NCBI RefSeq assembly: GCF_001646865.1
Contig: NZ_LRRB01000288.1
Location: 1-59,370, forward strand
Direction of reading: 5' to 3'
Length of the DNA: 59,370 bases
Source: Aldersonia kunmingensis
Lineage (GTDB): Bacteria > Actinomycetota > Actinomycetes > Mycobacteriales > Mycobacteriaceae
The notes under the pieces were generated by a model. The model was not told the origin of the DNA and made no database searches. It saw only the letters and a list, made by a program, of their open reading frames with translations. Of the stretch, positions 53,019-59,370 are shown piece by piece. Position 1 is the stretch's first letter. Every line of letters begins with the position of its first letter. Made by a program: the position numbers and the translations under genes.

Positions 53019-54983
53019 ATGACCACCACCGACGAGAGCGAACGACCCACCGCCTTCCCGCCAAGCGCGGATTTCGTCGCGGCCGCCAATGCGGACGCGA
53101 GCATTTACGAAGCGGCGTCCACCGACCGACTCGGGTTCTGGGCGGAGCAGGCGCAGCGGCTGCACTGGCACAAGCCGTTTACCGAGACCCTCGACTGGTC
53201 AGGGGGCGCCGCAGGAGCGGAGCCTGCGGAGCGACCCAGCTATGTCGCGAAGTGGTTCGCCGACGGTGAATTGAATGTCGCCTACAACTGCGTGGACCGG
53301 CACGTCGAGGCCGGAAACGGCGACCGGGTCGCGATCTACTGGGAGGGCGAGCCCGGCGATGACCGCACGCTGACCTACTCGGACCTGCTCGCCGAGGTAT
53401 CCCGCGCGGCCAACGCATTCACCGAACTCGGTCTGCAGGCCGGCGACCGGGTCGCGATCTACATGCCGATGGTGCCCGAGGCGATCGTCTCGATGCTCGC
53501 GTGTGCCCGGCTCGGGCTCACCCACAGCGTCGTATTCGCCGGCTTCTCCGCCACCGCACTGCGTTCCCGTGTGGACGACGCCGAGGCCAAGCTGGTCATC
53601 ACCACCGACGGCCAGTACCGGCGCGGTCAGGCCGCACCGCTGAAGACCGCGGTCGACGAGGCGCTCGACGGTGCCGAATCGGTGCGCAACGTGCTGGTCG
53701 TGCGGCGCTGCGGTATCGACGTGGACTGGACCGACGGCCGCGACCTGTGGTGGCACGAGGTCGTGGATCCCGCGTCGAGCGAGCACACCGCGCGGCCGTT
53801 CGAGGCCGAGCACCCGCTGTACATCCTCTACACCTCGGGCACCACCGGTAAGCCGAAGGGCATCGTGCACACGAGTGGCGGCTACCTGACCCAGGTCGCC
53901 TACACCCACCACTACGTCTTCGACCACAAGCCGGGTCAGGACGTGTACTGGTGCACCGCCGATATCGGCTGGGTGACCGGGCACTCCTACATCGTTTACG
54001 GCCCGCTGGCCAACGGCGCCACCCAGGTCGTCTACGAGGGAACGCCGAATTCGCCCGACGAGCACCGGCATTGGAACATCGTCGAGAAGTACAAGGTCAG
54101 CATCTATTACACCGCGCCGACGCTGGTCCGCACGTTCATGAAGTGGGGCCGCGAGATCCCCGATGCGCACGACCTGTCCAGCCTGCGTCTGCTCGGCAGC
54201 GTCGGCGAGCCGATCAACCCCGAGGCGTGGCGTTGGTACCGCGACGTCATCGGCAGCGGCAAGACCCCCATCGTGGACACCTGGTGGCAGACCGAAACGG
54301 GCGCAATCATGATCGCGCCGCTGCCGGGCGTGACCGCGGCCAAGCCGGGCGCCGCGATGACGCCCCTGCCCGGTATCTCGTCCAGCATCGTCGACGACGA
54401 GGCAAAGCCGCTGAAGCCGGGCGATACCGGCTACCTCGTGCTCGACGAGCCGTGGCCGTCGATGCTGCGCGGCGTGTGGGGCAACCCGGAGCGCTTCCGC
54501 GAGACCTACTGGTCCCGCTACGCCGACCAGGGCTGGTACTTCGCGGGTGACGGCGCGCGATACGACGAGGACGGCGATACCTGGATCCTCGGCCGCGTCG
54601 ATGACGTGATGAACGTGTCCGGCCACCGGATCTCCACTGCCGAAGTGGAATCCGCGCTTGTCGGCCACTCCGGTGTCGCCGAGGCCGCGGTCGTCGGAGC
54701 GTCCGATTCGACCACCGGCCAGGGCATCGTCGCGTTCGTCATCCTCGCCTCGAACACCGAGAACACCGGCGACGAGCTGATCGCGGAGCTGAAGAACGAA
54801 GTCGCGCGGGAGATCTCGCCGATCGCCAAGCCGCGGGAGATCAAGATCGTGCCCGAACTGCCGAAGACGAGGTCGGGCAAGATCATGCGCCGCCTGTTGC
54901 GCGATATCGCGGAGGGCCGCGAACTCGGCGACACGTCGACGCTCGTCGATCCCAAGGTGTTCGACGCGATCAAGAACGGGTGA
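53019..54983 (+). CDS. acs: Acetyl-CoA synthetase
   Basis: The 654-residue AMP-forming ligase starts at ATG 53019 behind a GGAAGG repeat; the longer frame upstream lacks similarity. Motifs are YTSGTTGKPKGIVHTSGG, WTGHSYIVYGPL-type WVTGHSYIVYGPLANGA, DTWWQTETGAIM, the hinge GRVDDVMNVSGHRIST, and Lys621 in RSGKIMRRLLR, the usual lysine-acetylation site that switches the enzyme off. It converts acetate to acetyl-CoA. It is the ortholog of Rv3667. Confidence 0.96.
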   Translation: MTTTDESERPTAFPPSADFVAAANADASIYEAASTDRLGFWAEQAQRLHWHKPFTETLDWSGGAAGAEPAERPSYVAKWFADGELNVAYNCVDRHVEAGNGDRVAIYWEGEPGDDRTLTYSDLLAEVSRAANAFTELGLQAGDRVAIYMPMVPEAIVSMLACARLGLTHSVVFAGFSATALRSRVDDAEAKLVITTDGQYRRGQAAPLKTAVDEALDGAESVRNVLVVRRCGIDVDWTDGRDLWWHEVVDPASSEHTARPFEAEHPLYILYTSGTTGKPKGIVHTSGGYLTQVAYTHHYVFDHKPGQDVYWCTADIGWVTGHSYIVYGPLANGATQVVYEGTPNSPDEHRHWNIVEKYKVSIYYTAPTLVRTFMKWGREIPDAHDLSSLRLLGSVGEPINPEAWRWYRDVIGSGKTPIVDTWWQTETGAIMIAPLPGVTAAKPGAAMTPLPGISSSIVDDEAKPLKPGDTGYLVLDEPWPSMLRGVWGNPERFRETYWSRYADQGWYFAGDGARYDEDGDTWILGRVDDVMNVSGHRISTAEVESALVGHSGVAEAAVVGASDSTTGQGIVAFVILASNTENTGDELIAELKNEVAREISPIAKPREIKIVPELPKTRSGKIMRRLLRDIAEGRELGDTSTLVDPKVFDAIKNG

Positions 54984-55028
54984 GCGTCGAGATCGGCTGA
55001 CCGGTGCCGCGATCGGAGGTTTAGGACG

Positions 55029-56315
55029 TTGCCTCCCCCGCTGCGCAATGAGCTCTCGCGATACCTGCGGACGGAAACGGTAGGCGGCACGATCCTGCTC
55101 GCCGCGGCCGCGGTGGCACTGCTGTGGGCGAACACCTTCGGCAATTCCTATGTCACGGTGCGGGATTGGGCTTTCGGGCCCGAGGCGTTGCACCTGAGCA
55201 TCGGCGAGTGGACGCAGGACGGCCTGCTGGCGGTGTTCTTCTTCGTCGCCGGCCTCGAACTCAAACGCGAGTTCGTGGTCGGCGAACTCGCCGATCGCAA
55301 GCGTGCCGCCCTGCCCGTGATAGCCGCATGTGGTGGCGTCGTGGTGCCCGCCATCATTGCCGCCGCAATCGGGTGGGGCACGCCGGGCATGGAGCAGGGC
55401 TGGGCGATCCCGGTCGCGACCGACATCGCCTTCGCGCTCGGCGTACTTGCTCTCACCGGCTCGCGGATTCCAGCGAGTGCGCGGGTATTTCTGCTCAGCC
55501 TGGCGGTGGTCGACGACCTGCTCGCGATCGTGCTCATCGCAGTCCTGTTCACCGCGACCATCGCCTTCGGCTGGCTCCTCGCCGCCGTCGCGGCCGTCGC
55601 CGCATATTCGTGGGCGCAACACGCGCGAATCAGCACGGCACTGCTGTACGTCCCGCTCGCCGCGTTCGCCTGGTTCGCGTTGTACTCGAGCGGGGTCCAC
55701 CCAACGCTCGCCGGAGTGGCACTCGGCCTCATGACGCGCGTGCGGCGGGATCCGAATGAGGAATTTGCACCCGCCGCCCGGCTCGAGCACCGACTTCAGC
55801 CGATCTCCGCCGGGCTGTGTGTACCGCTGTTCGCCCTGTTCGCGGCCGGTGTTCCGATCAATGCGACCGTGCTGGGCGACATGTTCACCGATCCCGTCGC
55901 ACTCGCGGTCATCGTGGGCCTGCTGGTCGGCAAGCCGCTCGGCATCTTCGGTGTAAGCCGGCTCGCCACCTGGCTCGGGGTGGCCACCCGCCCGACCGGA
56001 CTGGCCGATCGAGACATGTTTGCCCTATCGGTGCTCGGTGGCATCGGGTTCACCGTTAGCCTTTTGATTGCGGAACTCGCGCTCGAGCACGAGCCGGGAT
56101 CGGTGGTCGACACGGCGAAGGCGGCGGTACTGTCAGCGTCGCTGATTGCTGGTCTGCTCGGCTCGGCGCTTCTCTTCCGCCGCGGCCGGGTACATGGTCA
56201 GCGGCGGACGACGCGACCGCGCGCCGGCGACGGTGGCGCGGGAGCACCGCGGCATGTCGGTAGCTCAGGCAACGATGACGAACCGGAGGGGTCGACCAGT
56301 GACACACCGCAGTAA
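55029..56315 (+). CDS. nhaA: Na+/H+ antiporter NhaA
   Basis: The 428-residue protein starts at TTG 55029, eight bases behind GGAGGT. About twelve membrane helices include the signature LAVVDDLLAIVLIA (the two ion-binding Asp), FFFVAGLELKREFVVGEL near the start, and the assembly helices with VATDIAFALGVLAL. It exports Na+ in exchange for protons. The C-terminal tail (about 385-428) is long and charged, running into the start of the next gene. Acs lies 45 bp upstream. Confidence 0.95.
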   Translation: MPPPLRNELSRYLRTETVGGTILLAAAAVALLWANTFGNSYVTVRDWAFGPEALHLSIGEWTQDGLLAVFFFVAGLELKREFVVGELADRKRAALPVIAACGGVVVPAIIAAAIGWGTPGMEQGWAIPVATDIAFALGVLALTGSRIPASARVFLLSLAVVDDLLAIVLIAVLFTATIAFGWLLAAVAAVAAYSWAQHARISTALLYVPLAAFAWFALYSSGVHPTLAGVALGLMTRVRRDPNEEFAPAARLEHRLQPISAGLCVPLFALFAAGVPINATVLGDMFTDPVALAVIVGLLVGKPLGIFGVSRLATWLGVATRPTGLADRDMFALSVLGGIGFTVSLLIAELALEHEPGSVVDTAKAAVLSASLIAGLLGSALLFRRGRVHGQRRTTRPRAGDGGAGAPRHVGSSGNDDEPEGSTSDTPQ

Positions 56316-56826
56316 CGGGGACGAGGGCAAGCGCCGCGCAGCAGGCGAGCCGGGCGCGCCGTCGACCGTTGCCTCGATTCCGCTCTCGGACGTCGACGTG
56401 CGGATGCCCGGAACCGCGAGCATCGGCGACCTCGTCCGTGATGCCAGCACGCAACTCTCCACGCTGTTCCGCGCAGAGGTGGAACTCGCCAAGGCCGAGG
56501 TCACCGGCGAGGTCAAGAAGGGGCTGCAGGGCAGCCTGTTCTTCCTCCTGGCGCTGACCGTGCTGCTGTTCAGCGCGTTCTTTTTCTTCTTCTTCCTCGC
56601 CGAACTGCTCGACGAGTGGTTGCCGCGCTGGGCCGCGTTCCTCAGCGTATTTGTGCTGATGGTCCTGGTCGCGGTGGGCTTCGCGTTGGGCGGCTACGCG
56701 CGCGTCCGCAAACTGCGTGCGCCCGAGAAGACGATCGACTCGATCAAGCAGGTCAAGACCGTGTTGCCCACCGAGCACCACGATACGGTCGGCGGCCAGC
56801 ACGCGAGCGGCGCGATCGGCCACTAA
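56299..56826 (+). CDS. Phage-holin-like (Rv3669-like) membrane protein
   Basis: The 175-residue protein starts at GTG 56299, eight bases behind GGAGGGG and overlapping the nhaA end by 17 bp. After a charged N-terminus and DVDVRMPGTASIGDLVRDASTQLSTLFRAEVELAKAEV, two membrane helices follow (LFFLLALTVLLFSAFFFFFFLAELL and AAFLSVFVLMVLVAVGFALGGYA). This is the 'actinobacterial holin family' layout; no prophage genes are present, so lysis is unlikely. It corresponds to Rv3669 by position. It may be an envelope scaffold. Confidence 0.82.
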   Translation: MTHRSNGDEGKRRAAGEPGAPSTVASIPLSDVDVRMPGTASIGDLVRDASTQLSTLFRAEVELAKAEVTGEVKKGLQGSLFFLLALTVLLFSAFFFFFFLAELLDEWLPRWAAFLSVFVLMVLVAVGFALGGYARVRKLRAPEKTIDSIKQVKTVLPTEHHDTVGGQHASGAIGH

Positions 56827-56963
56827 GTTCGACTCCATGCCGTCGCTCGCGAACCTGGGATCTCGATCCGGGGTTCGCGGCGGCCATGGTGACGTTCAGT
56901 GCGGTGTCTTCAACCATGTCTCTGTCTTCAGTCGTGTTCTCATCCCCTGCCGTGTCTCCGGTC

Positions 56964-57908
56964 ATGAGTAAGCCCGATCCCTCCACGGTCCGTATCGACG
57001 GACCGTGGACGCACCGCGATATTCACGCGAACGGGATCCGCTTTCACGTCGTCGAAACGGGCGCGCAGGGCGCCGATGTTCCCCTCGTAGTGCTGCTGCA
57101 CGGTTTCGCGGACTTCTGGTGGTCCTGGCGGCATCAATTGGCCGCACTCGCCGAAGCCGGGTTCCGTGCGGTCGCTGTCGACCTGCGCGGCTACGGCGAT
57201 ACCGACAAGCCGCCGCGTGGCTACGACGGCTGGACGCTGGCCGGTGACGTCGCCGGCCTGATCCGCGCGCTCGGCCACAACGACGCGACGCTCGTGGGCC
57301 ATGCCGACGGCGGCCTCGTCTGCTGGGCGACGGCGGTGCTGCACCCGCGTCTGGTGAGTTCCATCGCGCTGATCTCCTCCCCGCATCCGATCGCGCTGAA
57401 GCGCTCGGTGCTGCGCGACAACCCGCAGCGGGTCGCCTGGCTGCCCACCTTCCTCAGCCACCAGTTGCCTTGGCTACCCGAGCGAAAGCTCACCGACAGC
57501 AACGGTTTTGCGGTCGAAAGGATGCTGCGCCTGCATGCGGGCCCCGCCTGGCCCGCCACCTCGGAATTCGCCGAGACCGCGCAGCGCATGCGATCGGCGA
57601 TCCAGATTCCGGGCGCTGCGCATTGCGCCCTGGAATATCAGCGCTGGGCGTTCCGCAGCCAGTGGCGACCGGACGGCCGACGGTTCATGACCGCGATGGA
57701 CGAGCAGATCCGGATCCCGGTACTGCAGATCCACGGCGACCTCGACCCGTTCGTGCTGGTCAGCACGTTCCGCCGGTGCACAACGTGGGCACCGCGGCGC
57801 GAACTGGTCAGCCTCGGCGGTGCCGGGCACTACGTGCACCAGGAAACTCCGGATCAGGTCTCAGCCGAGCTGATCCGCTTCACCAAACACTCCACCGGGC
57901 ACGCCTGA
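56964..57908 (+). CDS. ephE: Epoxide-hydrolase-like alpha/beta hydrolase (EphE-like) with altered nucleophile elbow
   Basis: The 314-residue protein starts at ATG 56964 (MSKPDPSTVRIDGPWTHRD). HGFADFWWSWR (oxyanion region), DLRGYGDTDKPP, and a late GAGHYVHQE (His) are all typical of epoxide hydrolases. The elbow reads VGHADGGLV: the position normally held by the Asp nucleophile (GHDWG) is Ala114, with Asp115 next. It may use a shifted Asp or be catalytically changed. It is the likely ortholog of Rv3670, with marP convergent beside it. Confidence 0.82.
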   Translation: MSKPDPSTVRIDGPWTHRDIHANGIRFHVVETGAQGADVPLVVLLHGFADFWWSWRHQLAALAEAGFRAVAVDLRGYGDTDKPPRGYDGWTLAGDVAGLIRALGHNDATLVGHADGGLVCWATAVLHPRLVSSIALISSPHPIALKRSVLRDNPQRVAWLPTFLSHQLPWLPERKLTDSNGFAVERMLRLHAGPAWPATSEFAETAQRMRSAIQIPGAAHCALEYQRWAFRSQWRPDGRRFMTAMDEQIRIPVLQIHGDLDPFVLVSTFRRCTTWAPRRELVSLGGAGHYVHQETPDQVSAELIRFTKHSTGHA

Positions 57909-57927
57909 GCGCACTCGGGCTCGAACC

Positions 57928-59118
57928 TCAGATGATGCAGTCCCCGGTGTCCACCGCGGTGGACGAATTGAGCGCCGAGCTGATCTGCTGGCCGACTTCC
58001 TTCATGGTGAGCACAAACCCGGTATCGCTGTTGTCCACGGCGGCACCGAACACCACTCCGAGCGCACGGCCCTGGACGTCGACGAGCGGCCCGCCGGAGT
58101 TGCCCTGCCTTACCGACCCGCGCACGGTGTACACCTCACGTTCGACGGTGCCGTCCCGGTAGATGTTCGGCCCGCTCAAATCGACCGTCTCGCGCACGCG
58201 CGCAGCGGTCGCGGTGTACGGCCCGCCGCCCGGGTAGCCGAGCACGATCGCGTCCTGGCCGGGTTCGGCCGGCTCGGGGGCGAACGGGATTGCCGCCGCG
58301 CTGAGACCTGGCACCGACAGGATCGCGACGTCGACCGCGGGATCGAACAGGACCACGCGGGCAGGCAGGGTGCCGTCGGCAGTGTCGATCGACACGCCGG
58401 CGGTTCCGGCCACCACGTGCGCGTTGGTGATCACTCGTTCGGGCGCGATGACGAAGCCCGAACCTTCCAGTGCGCGTTGACAACTCGGGGCGATGCCCCG
58501 GATGCGCAGCACGCTGGTCTGCAGGTCCCGAGCCGTCGGGCTGTCGAGTACAGCCGGATCCGGCGGGCCGACCGAAGCGACAGGAGTGCGGCCGAACGGT
58601 CCGATCACGTCCGGCAGACCGGAGGTGTCGAGCAGGGCGGAGAACTCCTTGGGCAGCTCCCGCATCCATTCGGGCGCAAGGTCGTCCACGGTGGCAAGCA
58701 CCTTCGACCCGCGCACCGATGACGCGACGAGCGGCTGCGAAGACGTGGTCAGTGGGATCGCGAGCAACCACGCCGCGACGAGTACGGCCACGGCCTGCAG
58801 GCAGGCACCGATCACACTGTCCACCGACCGTGCGGCAGGGTGGCGGATTCCACCGCGCAGCGCGCGGCCGAGAATCATGCCCGCGATCTCGCCGACCACC
58901 ACGAGCGTGATGATCAGCAGAACACCGACCAGGACACGGGTTCGCCCGTCCTCCATGTGCACGAGGATGTGTGGCGCGATGAGGATTCCGGCGACGGCTC
59001 CGAGTAGAACGCCGAAGAAGGCGATCGCCGACGCGACCGCGCCCTGACGCCAACCGGACAGTGCGGCAAGTACGGCGAGCGCGATGACGAGCGCGTCGAG
59101 CCACCCCGACCCGGTCAT
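57928..59118 (-). CDS. marP: Membrane-anchored serine protease MarP
   Basis: The 396-residue protein has four N-terminal membrane helices of the CvpA/colicin V type (about 5-120) and an extracytoplasmic trypsin-like domain. The triad is His234 (TNAHVVAG), Asp263 (DPAVDVAIL) and Ser341 (QGNSGGPL). Cys213 and Cys394 are placed like the stabilising disulfide of M. tuberculosis MarP (Rv3671c). It protects cells in acid and oxidative stress by processing envelope proteins. The start is ATG 59118, overlapping the NUDIX stop (ATGA). Confidence 0.94.
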   Translation of the reverse strand: MTGSGWLDALVIALAVLAALSGWRQGAVASAIAFFGVLLGAVAGILIAPHILVHMEDGRTRVLVGVLLIITLVVVGEIAGMILGRALRGGIRHPAARSVDSVIGACLQAVAVLVAAWLLAIPLTTSSQPLVASSVRGSKVLATVDDLAPEWMRELPKEFSALLDTSGLPDVIGPFGRTPVASVGPPDPAVLDSPTARDLQTSVLRIRGIAPSCQRALEGSGFVIAPERVITNAHVVAGTAGVSIDTADGTLPARVVLFDPAVDVAILSVPGLSAAAIPFAPEPAEPGQDAIVLGYPGGGPYTATAARVRETVDLSGPNIYRDGTVEREVYTVRGSVRQGNSGGPLVDVQGRALGVVFGAAVDNSDTGFVLTMKEVGQQISSALNSSTAVDTGDCII

Positions 59119-59370
59119 CGGTCACCGTCCCGTAGCGACGGCGAATCCTCCACTTGCAGCACCGACGAATCCGGCATAGGCGCACGCGGAATCGGCGAGA
59201 CCATCCCCACAGCTTCCAGTGTCTCCTCCAGGTCTCGTACGTCGGAGTGGTCCCACTCCAGTTCCCACCCGGACACCGCGAGCAAACCCGCGAGGATGCC
59301 GGCGGTGAAACCCCAGACTACGAATTCATCGAACAGGAACGCAGGACCCTGATAGCCGAGCGGGTGTCGC
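59115..59370 (-). CDS. NUDIX hydrolase, CoA pyrophosphatase-like (C-terminal part)
   Basis: The frame reading in from the window edge to TGA at 59115-59117 gives 84 residues: HPLGYQGPAFLFDEFVVWGFTAG, then ILAGLLAVSGWELEWD and a linker tail. This is the end of the CoaLike NUDIX family (NUDT7/Rv3672c type). The catalytic NUDIX box would lie upstream, outside the window. It is coupled to marP by a 4-bp overlap as in M. tuberculosis. Confidence 0.8.
   Translation of the reverse strand, partial: RHPLGYQGPAFLFDEFVVWGFTAGILAGLLAVSGWELEWDHSDVRDLEETLEAVGMVSPIPRAPMPDSSVLQVEDSPSLRDGDR

Noticed and set aside
53199-55790. 863-codon antisense frame across acs and nhaA
   Set aside because: Its low-complexity Arg/Asp/His-rich product has no family; it is the shadow of two well-supported genes.
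56299-56826. Holin as sign of a prophage
   Set aside because: No other phage genes are present, and the same membrane family occupies this conserved chromosomal place in mycobacteria.

Overview
This window reads as chromosomal DNA of a high-GC, mycolic-acid-type actinobacterium. A Nocardia/Rhodococcus-like (Nocardiaceae) host fits best. The strongest argument is gene order: from about 24 kb to the right edge the window follows the Mycobacterium tuberculosis Rv3644c-Rv3672c block. In order these are the DNA polymerase III delta-prime gene, topA, an Rv3647c-like gene, cspA, an Rv3649-like helicase, the Rv3654c-Rv3660c tad-like cluster, the 6C small RNA, a HAD phosphatase, an Ms1-like RNA, an Rv3662c-like gene, acs, a holin-like membrane protein, an ephE-like hydrolase, marP and a CoA-type NUDIX hydrolase. 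Codon use is strongly GC3-rich, so many long antisense open frames are artefacts and were left out.

1-7.4 kb holds small metabolic and regulatory genes with a sulfur flavour. An EamA exporter fragment lies divergent from a LysR regulator. It is followed by a dienoyl-CoA isomerase-like crotonase, an OHCU-decarboxylase-like fragment, a YbaK editing protein and a flavin reductase. A luciferase-fold fragment follows, preceded on its own strand by a short leader peptide with an RRRHIDLCR core and a hairpin. A SnoaL-like gene shares a 17-bp palindromic operator with a divergent TetR gene that is frameshifted at an A6 run. A cysteine-desulfurase-like PLP enzyme sits under a SAM-IV riboswitch.

7.5-12.8 kb carries a 1321-residue membrane NRPS of the Pls/PosA (poly-amino-acid synthetase) type, translationally coupled to an M1 metallopeptidase. 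This is the most system-like unit in the window. 12.8-24 kb holds membrane proteins (DUF2752, DedA, AbrB), a second crotonase and an alpha/beta hydrolase. It also has an OhrR-like MarR regulator with a perfect inverted repeat, a phytoene-desaturase-like/DUF3556 operon, a stand-alone Clp N-domain protein, an SDR, a secreted glycine-rich protein with a strong terminator, and tRNA-Thr(CGT).

32.8-42.6 kb is an accessory island that interrupts the conserved order between the Rv3649-like helicase and the tad cluster. It contains a complete-looking IS5-family element, a decayed IS110-family element with a tiny secreted peptide between them, and a catabolic cluster (SDR, NTF2-fold, Zn alcohol dehydrogenase, sulfotransferase, alkylsulfatase-like metallo-hydrolase, VOC protein). 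It ends with an unrecognised orphan gene.

42.6-47.3 kb is a minimal tad operon chained by 4-bp stop/start overlaps and headed by a ParA/Ssd-like gene. Its upstream region has a 28-bp perfect palindrome made of two inverted DnaA boxes, next to the 6C RNA. 47.5-59.4 kb holds the HAD phosphatase, the Ms1-like RNA, phosphoketolase and acetyl-CoA synthetase (a possible acetyl-phosphate/acetate/acetyl-CoA route), NhaA, the holin-like protein, the EphE-like hydrolase, MarP and the truncated NUDIX gene.
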